A stretch of DNA of 64,000 nt from Streptomyces fuscichromogenes (GTDB taxonomy: Bacteria; Actinomycetota; Actinomycetes; Streptomycetales; Streptomycetaceae), in NCBI RefSeq assembly GCF_014645815.1, contig NZ_BMML01000013.1:186001-250000 (forward strand), given 5' to 3'. Position numbers and translations under genes: made by a program. Shown piece after piece: positions 24,481-31,999 of this stretch. The notes below the pieces were generated by a model. It saw only the letters and a program-made list of their open reading frames with translations. It ran no database searches and was not told the origin of the DNA. Numbering within the stretch: the stretch's first letter is position 1; each line of letters starts with the position of its first letter.

Positions 24481-25434
24481 TCAGGCGCGCCTCCTGACGG
24501 TCAGGCGGGGGGTGTGGCGCCGGGTGTCGAGCCCGGACAGGCCGCGCACGGCGACGTACGCCTTCTCGCGTCCGGGCAGCGAGACCCGGCCGCGCAGCAC
24601 CGCCTCCGGTTCGCGCTCGATGCGGTCGAGCAGCCGGCGGTAGATGCCGGCCATGGCGGCGACGCAGGCGCCGCTGCGCCGGTCGAGCATGGGCAGCAGC
24701 CGGTAGCCCTCGGCGAAAAGGGCACGGGCGCGCCGCACTTCGAAGTGCACGAGACCGGCGAAGTCGGAGCCCGCCGGCGGGGTCGGCCCGTGGAACCCGG
24801 CCGAGCAGCCGAACTTGGCGAGGTCGTCGGAGGGCAGATAGGTACGGCCGTTGCCGGCGTCCTCGCGGACGTCTCTGAGGATGTTGGTGAGCTGGAGCGC
24901 GAGCCCGAGCGTGTCGGCGTACTCCGGCGCGCGCTCGGCGCCGCGCGCCCCCGGTTCCGTGCCGAACACGCCGAGCGAGAGCCGGCCGATGGCACCGGCC
25001 ACGCAGCGGCAGTAGACCTTGAGGTCGTCCCAGGTCTCGTAGGTCTCGCCGCGTACGTCCATCAGCACGCCGTCGATCAGCTCGTCCAGGCCGCCCAGCG
25101 GGATCGGGAAGGCCTGGGCGGCATGCGCGAGGGCGACCGCGACCGGGTCGGTGTCGTCCTCGCCGACCTCGCCCTCCTGGACCCGGGCGAGCAGCGCCCG
25201 GGTGTCCTCCAGGCGGGCCGCCTTCACGTCGTCGGCCAGCTCGCCGTCGCCGATGTCGTCGACGCGCCGGGAGAAGGCGTAGAGCGCCGACATGGCACGC
25301 CGCTTGGGCGCCGGGAGCAGCCTGATGCCATAGGCGAAGTTCCGCGCCTGCTGTCCGGTGACCGTCTCGCAGTAGCTGTAGGCGGCGAGTACCGGTGCGG
25401 ACACGTGTGTGGGAGAGTCCACGGTCCGGATCAC
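24481..25434 (-). CDS. hpnD: Presqualene diphosphate synthase HpnD
   Basis: A 317-residue squalene/phytoene-synthase-family enzyme that condenses two FPP to presqualene diphosphate. The first Asp motif is SRRVDDIGD (about residues 55-63) and the second is NILRDVREDAGNGR; YCRCVAGAIG is the conserved helix. The GTG at 25434 overlaps the hpnC TGA (GTGA) and has AGGAG close upstream; a second GTG four codons later is an alternative. Together with HpnC and HpnE it replaces the single eukaryotic-type squalene synthase. Confidence 0.93.
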   Translation of the reverse strand: MIRTVDSPTHVSAPVLAAYSYCETVTGQQARNFAYGIRLLPAPKRRAMSALYAFSRRVDDIGDGELADDVKAARLEDTRALLARVQEGEVGEDDTDPVAVALAHAAQAFPIPLGGLDELIDGVLMDVRGETYETWDDLKVYCRCVAGAIGRLSLGVFGTEPGARGAERAPEYADTLGLALQLTNILRDVREDAGNGRTYLPSDDLAKFGCSAGFHGPTPPAGSDFAGLVHFEVRRARALFAEGYRLLPMLDRRSGACVAAMAGIYRRLLDRIEREPEAVLRGRVSLPGREKAYVAVRGLSGLDTRRHTPRLTVRRRA

Positions 25435-26333
25435 CCCTCTCCTCGCAGAGTCACGCCCGCCTCACGCAGCAACCGGCCCTTGCCGGGCTTGGGCGGGCCG
25501 GGAAGTACGTCGTATTCGGCGGCGGCGATCGCGCCGATCGCCGCCCTTCCCCCCGCCACGAACCCCGCGAGCAGCAGCTTCAACCTGCCGTGGACGCTAC
25601 CCACAAGGGGGGCGCCTTCATTCAGGAGATCGCGGGCGCGTTGCGCTTCGTATGCAACCAGTGCACGCACCGATGCGCCCGTGGTTTTCCTGGCGAGATC
25701 CGCCTCCTGGACATGAAAGTGCTTCATGTCCGCGGCGGGCAGATAGATCCGGTCGCGGCCGAGGTCCTCGGCCACGTCCTGGAGGTGTTCGACGATCTGG
25801 AGTGCGGTGCAGATCGCGTCGGAGAGCCGTACCCGCTCGGGGGTCGAGGTGCCGGTGACGGCGAGGACCAGGCGGCCGACGGGGTTGGCGGACAGCTCGC
25901 AGTAGGCGACGAGGTCGTCGTAGGTCTCGTACCGCTTGACGAGCTGGTCCTGGCGGTTGGCGGCGACCAGCCCGAGGAACGGCTCGGGGGTGAGGGAGTG
26001 ACGGCGGACCGTGGGCTGGAGACGGCGCAGCAGGGGGTGGTGCGGGGTGGCGTCGAAGACCCGGCGCAGGTCGGCCTCGAAGGCGTCGAGCATGACCAGC
26101 CGGTCCTCGGCCCGCTCCGGCGGCACCCCGAGGAGGCGGGCGTCGGCGCCGCCGGGGGCCAGGTCGCCGTCGCCGATGTCGTCGACGAGGCGGGCGAAGC
26201 CGTACACCGCCATCAGGTCGTCGCGCCAGGCCTTCGGCAGGAAGAAGGGAGCCACGGGGAAGTTCTCGTCCGCGGCCTTGGCCAGGGTGCCGTGCTCCGC
26301 GTCTCCGGTTCGGGCCGGGGCGGTTGCCGTCAC
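25431..26333 (-). CDS. hpnC: Hydroxysqualene synthase HpnC
   Basis: A 300-residue paralogue of HpnD that converts presqualene diphosphate to hydroxysqualene. It shows ENFPVAPFFLPKAWRDDL at the start, LVDDIGDGD as first Asp motif, and HLQDVAEDLGRDRIYLP as second. It is the first full gene of the operon. The GTG at 26333 has no Shine-Dalgarno of its own and overlaps, as GTGA, the stop of a 21-codon leader ORF that does have one, so translation may depend on coupling. Confidence 0.93.
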   Translation of the reverse strand: MTATAPARTGDAEHGTLAKAADENFPVAPFFLPKAWRDDLMAVYGFARLVDDIGDGDLAPGGADARLLGVPPERAEDRLVMLDAFEADLRRVFDATPHHPLLRRLQPTVRRHSLTPEPFLGLVAANRQDQLVKRYETYDDLVAYCELSANPVGRLVLAVTGTSTPERVRLSDAICTALQIVEHLQDVAEDLGRDRIYLPAADMKHFHVQEADLARKTTGASVRALVAYEAQRARDLLNEGAPLVGSVHGRLKLLLAGFVAGGRAAIGAIAAAEYDVLPGPPKPGKGRLLREAGVTLRGEG

Positions 26334-26395
26334 CGTTCGCTGCCCGGGGCGGGGACGGCGCGGCCTGCGTTGAGCTGGGGAGTTTCCGTAGCCAT
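26330..26395 (-). CDS. Candidate 21-residue leader ORF before hpnC
   Basis: ATG at 26395 opens the peptide MATETPQLNAGRAVPAPGSE-R, ending in TGA at 26332-26330. The stop overlaps the hpnC GTG by the GTGA pattern seen throughout this operon. GGGAG lies about 10 nt upstream of the ATG. No amino-acid run suggests attenuation. It is either a coupling leader or a chance frame. Confidence 0.45.
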   Translation of the reverse strand: MATETPQLNAGRAVPAPGSER

Positions 26396-26536
26396 TGCCG
26401 TCACATCTCCCGTTCTACACTGCCGACCCAATACACACTATTTCGGACACGCCGCCCGGCATTCCGCGGGGCGGCCCGGCGGAGGGTGTCGCGCATTATC
26501 GCCCCACTTGCCGCTTTCCGGGACCGGTACAGCTTA

Positions 26537-26548
26537 CGTTGTACAACG
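26537..26548. promoter_or_regulatory. Perfect 12-bp palindrome upstream of hpnC
   Basis: CGTTGTACAACG is a perfect palindrome lying about 40 bp downstream of the candidate SigR-like promoter in the hopanoid leader. It could be an operator in the transcribed leader; the binder is unknown. Confidence 0.35.
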
Positions 26549-26584
26549 CATCGAGGTTCGTCGGGGTGTCCCGCAGATCACAAC

Positions 26585-26610
26585 AACACACCGATTGGCG
26601 TCAAGATTCC
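26585..26610 (-). promoter_or_regulatory. Candidate SigR-type promoter for hopanoid operon
   Basis: On the minus strand GGAAT (26610-26606) and GTT (26587-26585) are exactly 18 bp apart, the GGAAT-N18-GTT arrangement of SigR (thiol-oxidative stress) promoters. It lies just downstream of the preceding operon's terminator and would give a leader of about 180 nt before hpnC. The motif is short, so chance is not excluded. Confidence 0.4.
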
Positions 26611-26646
26611 TAAGGCGGGCCGGAGTTGACGTTTCCTTTGCAGACG

Positions 26647-26681
26647 CCGGGCCCCGCCGGAAAGGTTCCGGCGGGGCCCGG
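26647..26681 (-). terminator. Strong terminator of exporter operon
   Basis: CCGGGCCCCGCCGGAA (26647-26662) pairs perfectly over 16 bp with TTCCGGCGGGGCCCGG (26666-26681) around a 3-nt loop. It lies 11 bp past the stop of the ABC ATPase gene and separates that operon from the hopanoid operon. Confidence 0.85.
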
Positions 26682-26692
26682 GTCGTGCGGGA

Positions 26693-27472
26693 CTACTTGC
26701 CCGTGAACTTCTCGTACTCCTGGAGCACCTCTTCGGTCGGGCCGTCCATGCGCAGCTCACCGCGCTCCAGCCACAGGACCCGGTCGCAGGTGTCGCGGAT
26801 CGACTTGTTGTTGTGACTGACCAGAAACACCGTGCCGGCGTGCTCGCGCAGTTCGCGGATCCGCTCCTCGGAGCGCTTGCGGAAGGCCGCGTCGCCGGTG
26901 GCCAGCGCCTCGTCGATCATGAGGACGTCGTGGTCCTTGGCGGCGGCGATGGAGAACCGCAGCCGGGCCGCCATGCCGGAGGAGTAGGTGCGCATGGGCA
27001 GGGTGATGAAATCGCCCTTGTCGTTGATGCCGGAGAACTCGACGATCTCCTGGTAGCGGGCCCTGATGTCCTCCCGGGACATGCCCATGGCGAGGCCGCC
27101 CAGGATGACGTTGCGCTCGCCCGTGAGGTCGTTCATCAGGGCCGCGTTGACGCCGAGCAGCGAGGGCTGGCCGTTGGTGTAGACCCGGCCCTTCTCGGCG
27201 GGCAGCAGGCCCGCGATGGCGCGCAGCAAAGTGGACTTGCCGGAGCCGTTGGAGCCGATCAGGCCGATGGCCTCGCCCCGGTAGGCGACGAAGGAGACCC
27301 CGCGGACGGCGTGCACCTTGCGGACACCCCGGTCGTCGCCGCGCTTGAAGATGCGGCTGAGGGCGACCGTCGCGCTGCCCTTGCCGGTCTTGGCGCCGTT
27401 GACCCGGTAGACGATGTGGACGTCCTCCGCGATGACGGTGGGGATCCGCTCCCCGATGGTCTGCTCAGCCAC
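26693..27472 (-). CDS. ABC polysaccharide/teichoic-acid exporter ATPase (TagH-like)
   Basis: A 259-residue nucleotide-binding subunit of an ABC-2 exporter. Walker A is GSNGSGKST (about residues 74-82), the signature region reads YSSGMAARLRFSIA, and Walker B is VLMIDEALATGD, followed by a switch His in VSHNNKS. The DEALATGD form and the unusual signature are typical of TagH/Wzt exporters of teichoic acids and O-antigen-like glycans. Unlike Wzt, it has no C-terminal glycan-binding domain. The ATG overlaps the permease gene by 8 bp, and a strong terminator follows. Confidence 0.92.
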   Translation of the reverse strand: MAEQTIGERIPTVIAEDVHIVYRVNGAKTGKGSATVALSRIFKRGDDRGVRKVHAVRGVSFVAYRGEAIGLIGSNGSGKSTLLRAIAGLLPAEKGRVYTNGQPSLLGVNAALMNDLTGERNVILGGLAMGMSREDIRARYQEIVEFSGINDKGDFITLPMRTYSSGMAARLRFSIAAAKDHDVLMIDEALATGDAAFRKRSEERIRELREHAGTVFLVSHNNKSIRDTCDRVLWLERGELRMDGPTEEVLQEYEKFTGK

Positions 27473-28394
27473 GGCCGTACCGCTCCTCCGCCTTCCAGAA
27501 GTACACGAAACCGCCGACGAACAGGACCACGGCCCAGACGAGGGCGACGGCCCAGACGTGCGGCGGGAGGTTCGAGGCGCCGTAGCCGTCGATGAGCGCG
27601 AAGCGCATCAGGTCCATGAAGACGGTGGCGGGGTTCACCTGGAGGAGCGTGCGCGCCCACCCCGGGCGGCCCTCCATCATCTTGGTGATCGAGAACATCA
27701 CGCCGGACATGTACATCCAGGTGCGCAGGACGAACGGCAGCAGCTGGGCGAGGTCCGGGGTCTTGGCGCCCATCCGGGCCACGATCAGGGCCAGTCCCGT
27801 GTTGAACAGGAACAGCAGGAACAGGATCGGGACGACCAGCACCCAGGACAGACCCGGGCGGCTGCCGAACCCGACCACCACGGCGACCATGACGATCATC
27901 GAGAACAGCAGCTGCTGGAGCTGCTGGAGCGCGAAGGAGATCGGCAGCGAGGCGCGCGGGAAGTGCAGCGCGCGCACCAGACCGAGGTTGCCGGAGATCG
28001 CCCGCACACCCGTCATGATCGAGCTCTGCGTGAACGTGAAGGTGAACACGCCGGTGACCAGGAACGGGATGTAGACGTCCTGCGACATGCCCCGGCTGGC
28101 GTGCAGGATGACGCCGAAGATGAAGTAGTACACGGCCGCGTTCAGCAGCGGCGTGGCCACCTGCCAGAGCTGGCCGAGCTTGGCCTGGCTGTACTGGGCC
28201 GTGAGCTTGGCCTGCGAGAAGGCCAGGATGAAGTGGCGCCGTCCCCAGAGCTGGCGTACGTACTCGACGAGCGAGGGGCGTGCGCCGCTCACCGCGAGCC
28301 CGTACCGGGCGGCGAGCTGCGCCGCCGTGAGGCCCTCGTCGGGCGACGGCACCGCGGTCACCGCGACACCGCCGTCATGCGTTGTCTCACTCAA
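27465..28394 (-). CDS. ABC-2 polysaccharide exporter permease (TagG-like)
   Basis: A 309-residue membrane subunit with six predicted helices after a cytoplasmic N-terminal stretch. SQAKLTAQYSQAKLGQLWQV and the hydrophobic core starting NAAVYYFIFGVI are the ABC2-membrane start, and LRTWMYMSGVMFS precedes the last helices, as in TagG/RfbA permeases. The start is uncertain: TTG at 28394 (AAGG about 10 nt upstream) gives LSETTHDGG, while an in-frame GTG about 12 codons on is possible. It pairs with the adjacent ATPase to export the product of the upstream enzymes. Confidence 0.9.
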   Translation of the reverse strand: MSETTHDGGVAVTAVPSPDEGLTAAQLAARYGLAVSGARPSLVEYVRQLWGRRHFILAFSQAKLTAQYSQAKLGQLWQVATPLLNAAVYYFIFGVILHASRGMSQDVYIPFLVTGVFTFTFTQSSIMTGVRAISGNLGLVRALHFPRASLPISFALQQLQQLLFSMIVMVAVVVGFGSRPGLSWVLVVPILFLLFLFNTGLALIVARMGAKTPDLAQLLPFVLRTWMYMSGVMFSITKMMEGRPGWARTLLQVNPATVFMDLMRFALIDGYGASNLPPHVWAVALVWAVVLFVGGFVYFWKAEERYGRG

Positions 28395-28559
28395 GGGTGG
28401 AAGCCTTCGTCTCCGGATCCGTCTTCGGATGCACCGTCGGATTCGTCTTACGTTTGTCTTACGCAATTGTGCTACTGGGCGCGACACGTCTCCGCCATCG
28501 GAGACGACTTCGGGGGATGTCCGCGGGCCGTTGCGCGCGGACACGCACCTCCGAGCTTG

Positions 28560-29444
28560 TCAGATCACCGGGGGACGGCCCAGTCGCGTGAGTTTCCACA
28601 CGGTCCGCCAGCGCATCGGGCGGCGGGGTCCGCACGGGGTGGTCCAGCCCTCCCGGAAGCCGGCGAACCAGGCGTGCAGGGCCGGGCGGGAGGGGCGGCG
28701 CACCAGGGTCAGCAGCAGCCACACCCCGAGGTAGACCGGGACCAGGAGGGCGGGCAGGTTGCGGCGGGCCAGCCAGACCCGGTTGCGGGCCACCATCCGG
28801 TGGTAGACCGCGTGCCGGGAGGGGGCGGTGGTGGGGTGGAACAGCACCATGTCGGAGCGGTAGTCGATCATCCAGCCGGCGTCCAGGGCCCGCCAGGCCA
28901 GGTCGGTCTCCTCGTGGGCGTAGAAGAACTCGTCCGGCAGGCCGCCGACCTCGGCGAGGACCTGGGTGCGGACGGCGTTGGCGCCGCCGAGGAAGGTGGT
29001 GACCCGGGAGGAGCGCATCGGGTCGGAGGCCCGCAGCCGCGGCACGTGCCGGCGCTGGGTCTGCCCGGTGTCCGGGTCGGCGATGCGGAAGCTGATGATG
29101 CCGAGCTTCGAGTCGGCGGTGAAGGCCTGGCGGCACAGCTCGGCGGTGTCGTGCTCGGCGAGCAGGCCGTCGTCGTCGAGGAAGAGCAATATGTCGACAT
29201 CGCGACCGCTGGGGCCGAAGGCCTCTATGCCGACGTTGCGGCCGCCGGGAATGCCGAGGTTCTCGGGCAGTTCCAGGGTGCGGACGCCTTCGGGGACGGC
29301 CGGGACGGGCGAGCCGTTGCCGACGACGACCACCTCGACCGGGTCGCCGTGCTGCTTGGCCACCGAGTCGAGGAGGGCGCGCAGTTCGTCGGGGCGGTTG
29401 CCCATGGTGATGACGACCGCGCCGACCTTCGGTCCGGCGCTCAC
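28560..29444 (-). CDS. Family 2 glycosyltransferase
   Basis: A 294-residue GT-A glycosyltransferase. VGAVVITMGNRPDELRALL is the nucleotide-binding start, ILLFLDDDGLL is the metal-binding DxD region, FLGGANAVRT and FFYAHEETDLAWRA are the acceptor and catalytic ED motif. The C-terminal part ends with a hydrophobic stretch (about residues 235-260) that may anchor it to the membrane. The GTG at 29444 overlaps the CDP-alcohol transferase stop (GTGA). It probably adds a sugar to the exported polymer; the 165-bp gap to the permease gene is the largest in this operon. Confidence 0.88.
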   Translation of the reverse strand: MSAGPKVGAVVITMGNRPDELRALLDSVAKQHGDPVEVVVVGNGSPVPAVPEGVRTLELPENLGIPGGRNVGIEAFGPSGRDVDILLFLDDDGLLAEHDTAELCRQAFTADSKLGIISFRIADPDTGQTQRRHVPRLRASDPMRSSRVTTFLGGANAVRTQVLAEVGGLPDEFFYAHEETDLAWRALDAGWMIDYRSDMVLFHPTTAPSRHAVYHRMVARNRVWLARRNLPALLVPVYLGVWLLLTLVRRPSRPALHAWFAGFREGWTTPCGPRRPMRWRTVWKLTRLGRPPVI

Positions 29445-30220
29445 CGCAGCCTGCTCGACGCGAGGACGGAGACCAGGTGCAGCAGGGTCTGGAGCAGTGC
29501 GATGCCGGCGAGCACCGCGGTGCCCAGGCGGGTGAAGAAGAGGTCGCCGCGGACCTGGTCGACGATCGCGAGGGCCAGGATCAGCAGGGACGCCTCGATG
29601 CCGAGGATGAGCCGGTGGAACCGGAGCAGGGCGGCGGCCCGGCGGGCCAGCGCCATCCCGGAGGAGCGCATCTCGGCGGCGGCCTCCTTGACCACGGGCA
29701 GCCCGGCCTGGTGGCGGGCGACGCCGACCAGGTCGGTCTCGGCCTTGATCAGGATGGCGCCGAGCGCGGCCAGGGTGCCGAGGAAGGCCCACAGCCAGTC
29801 GATGCGGCCGGTGCCGAACAGGTCGGCAGCGCGCAGTCCGAGCCCGACCAGGACGGCCGCGTCGGTGAGGTACGCCCCGACCCGGTCGAGATAGACCCCG
29901 CCCAGCGAGTACTGCTGCTTCCAGCGCGCGACCTCGCCGTCGACGCAGTCCAGCAGCAGGTACATCTGGACGCAGACGACGCCGAGCACGGCGCCCGTGA
30001 TCCCCGGCACCAGCAGGGCCGGGGCCGCGAGCACGCCGAAGACGGTCATCAGGTACGTGAGCTGGTTGGGCGTGACCCTGGTGTTCACCAGGTAGCGGTC
30101 CACCCGCAGGGACACCTCGCGCATGTAGAGGCGTCCCATCCAGTGCTCACCGCTGCGCCGGTCCTTGACCCCAGCGGGGTGCACGACCGGACGGAGTTCA
30201 GCTACCGATGGCCTTGACAT
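29441..30220 (-). CDS. CDP-alcohol phosphatidyltransferase, last motif Asp replaced
   Basis: A 259-residue integral membrane phosphotransferase with about six helices. The family motif D-x2-D-G-x2-A-R-x8-G-x3-D-x3-D is visible from DCVDGEVAR to GVYLDRVGA, but by eye the last Asp, the proposed catalytic base, is Ala. It would transfer a phospho-alcohol from a CDP-activated donor, possibly one built by the two genes upstream. The ATG at 30220 lies 23 bp inside the preceding dehydrogenase gene; an internal start at MGRLYMREV is possible. Confidence 0.83.
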   Translation of the reverse strand: MSRPSVAELRPVVHPAGVKDRRSGEHWMGRLYMREVSLRVDRYLVNTRVTPNQLTYLMTVFGVLAAPALLVPGITGAVLGVVCVQMYLLLDCVDGEVARWKQQYSLGGVYLDRVGAYLTDAAVLVGLGLRAADLFGTGRIDWLWAFLGTLAALGAILIKAETDLVGVARHQAGLPVVKEAAAEMRSSGMALARRAAALLRFHRLILGIEASLLILALAIVDQVRGDLFFTRLGTAVLAGIALLQTLLHLVSVLASSRLR

Positions 30221-31259
30221 AGTCGACGTAGATGTCCTTGATCTGGTGGGTCTTGAGGTCGAGGTGTTCGAGGATGGTGTAGCGGCCGGGCCGGGTCTCC
30301 GGAGCGAACTCCACGGCCCGGACGAACTCGTCCACCGTGAAGCCGATCTCCTCCGGCAGCACCGGCAGTCCGTGCCGGCGCAGCACGCCGGCCATGTACA
30401 CGGACTCCTCGTGGGCTCCGCGCAGGTACATCGCGAAGGCCGCGCCGAGCCCGCACTGCTCGCCGTGGCTGGCGGCACGCCTGGGGAACAGCAGGTCGAA
30501 GGCGTGGTTGATCTCGTGACAGGCGCCGGAGGACGGGCGGGAGTCGCCCGACACCGACATGGCGATCCCGCTCAGCACCAGCGCCTCGGCGAGGACCTGG
30601 AGGAAGTCGTTCTCGCCGATGCCGCCGGGGTGGCGCAGCACCGCCTCGCCGGCCTGCCGGGCCATGGCGGCCGCCAGACCGTCGATCTTCTCGCCGTTGA
30701 CGCGGTGGGACAGCTCCCAGTCCGCGATCGCCGAGATGTTGGAGACGGCGTCCCCGATGCCCGAGCGCACGAAGCGCGCCGGGGCCTCCCGGATGACGTC
30801 GAGGTCGATGACGACCGCGATCGGGTTCGGCACGCCGTAGGAGCCGCGGCCCGCGTCGTTGTCGAGGGTGGCGACCGGCGAGCACAGACCGTCGTGCGCG
30901 AGGTTGGTCGGCACGGCGACCAGCGGCAGGCCGACCCGGGCCGCGGCGAACTTCGCGCAGTCGATGATCTTGCCGCCGCCGAGGCCGACGACCGCGTCGT
31001 AGCGGCCGGCCTTGATCTCGCCGGCCAGCCGGATCGCGTCGTCGAGGGTGCCGCCGCCGACCTCGTACCAGGTGGCGCCGGGCAGGGTGGGGGAGACGCG
31101 CTCGCGCAGCCTGGAGCCGGAGCCGCCGCTGACCGCGACGGCGAGCCGGCCCGAGTGCGAGATGCGTTCGTCGGCGAGCACACCCGCCAGGTCGTCGAGG
31201 GCACCCGGGCGGATGTCCACGACGACCGGCGAGGGGATCAGCCGGGTCAGTACTGGCAC
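30198..31259 (-). CDS. Iron-containing alcohol dehydrogenase, glycerol-1-phosphate dehydrogenase-like
   Basis: A 353-residue enzyme of the dehydroquinate-synthase/glycerol-dehydrogenase superfamily. VVGLGGGKIIDCAKFAA is the NAD(P)-binding GGGK motif, PTNLAHDGLCSPVATL is the strand typical of sn-glycerol-1-phosphate dehydrogenases (EgsA/AraM), and metal ligands lie in GIGDAVSN, CHEINHAF and SHGEQCG. It should reduce dihydroxyacetone phosphate or a similar ketose phosphate to a polyol phosphate, a substrate for the next enzyme. The GTG at 31259 follows GGGAG and overlaps the nucleotidyltransferase gene. Confidence 0.85.
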   Translation of the reverse strand: MPVLTRLIPSPVVVDIRPGALDDLAGVLADERISHSGRLAVAVSGGSGSRLRERVSPTLPGATWYEVGGGTLDDAIRLAGEIKAGRYDAVVGLGGGKIIDCAKFAAARVGLPLVAVPTNLAHDGLCSPVATLDNDAGRGSYGVPNPIAVVIDLDVIREAPARFVRSGIGDAVSNISAIADWELSHRVNGEKIDGLAAAMARQAGEAVLRHPGGIGENDFLQVLAEALVLSGIAMSVSGDSRPSSGACHEINHAFDLLFPRRAASHGEQCGLGAAFAMYLRGAHEESVYMAGVLRRHGLPVLPEEIGFTVDEFVRAVEFAPETRPGRYTILEHLDLKTHQIKDIYVDYVKAIGS

Positions 31260-31999
31260 GCGATCTCCCGTCCCCTGGCGAGATCGTCGTGGTTGTCGAT
31301 CTCGACCCACCGGACGTCGCCGATCGGCGCCACGTCGATGCGGAAGCCGCGGTTGACCAGTTCCTGGTAGCCGTGCTCGTAGAACTGCTGCGGGTCGGTC
31401 TCCCAGACCGCCTTGAGCGCGTCGGCGAGCTCGGGGGCCGCGTCGCCCTCGATGAGCGTGACGCCGATGTACTCGCCGGTGGCCTCGGCGGGGTCCATCA
31501 GCTTCGTGATCTTCGTCATGCCCTGGTCGGCGCCGACGACGACCTTCATCTCCTCGTCGGCGAGGTCCTTGACCGTGTCCAGCGCCAGGATGATCTTCTT
31601 GCCGTCGCCGCGGGCGGCCAGCAGCGTCTGCTCGACGGAGACCGGGTGGACGGTGTCGCCGTTGGCGAGGATCACGCCGTCCTTGAGGGCGTCACGGCCG
31701 CACCAGAGGGAGTAGGCGTTGTTCCACTCCTCGGCCTTGTCGTTGTCGATGAGGGTGAGCCGGAGACCGTACTTCCGCTCCAGGGCCGCCTTGCGCTCGT
31801 ACACGGCCTCCTTGCGGTAGCCGACGATGACCGCGACCTCGGTCAGCCCGATCTCGGCGAAGTTGCCGAGGGTCAGGTCGAGAACCGTGGGCTCGCCCTC
31901 TATGCCCGCGGGCCCCACCGGCACCAGCGCCTTGGGCAGGCTGTCGGTGTAGGGGCGCAGACGCCGTCCGGCGCCGGCCGCCAGCACGAGGCCGATCAT
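31247..31999 (-). CDS. Sugar/phosphoalcohol nucleotidyltransferase (LicC-like)
   Basis: A 250-residue NTP transferase. LVLAAGAGRRLRPYTDSLPKAL is the nucleotide-binding signature (shown here to its conserved Lys), ILANGDTVHP carries the metal-binding Asp, and VRWVEIDNHDDLARG closes the family. Its length and EEWNNAYSLWCGRDAL resemble phosphocholine/polyol-phosphate cytidylyltransferases. It most likely makes the CDP-activated alcohol used by the CDP-alcohol transferases on either side. The ATG overlaps the upstream stop (ATGA). Confidence 0.85.
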   Translation of the reverse strand: MIGLVLAAGAGRRLRPYTDSLPKALVPVGPAGIEGEPTVLDLTLGNFAEIGLTEVAVIVGYRKEAVYERKAALERKYGLRLTLIDNDKAEEWNNAYSLWCGRDALKDGVILANGDTVHPVSVEQTLLAARGDGKKIILALDTVKDLADEEMKVVVGADQGMTKITKLMDPAEATGEYIGVTLIEGDAAPELADALKAVWETDPQQFYEHGYQELVNRGFRIDVAPIGDVRWVEIDNHDDLARGREIACQY

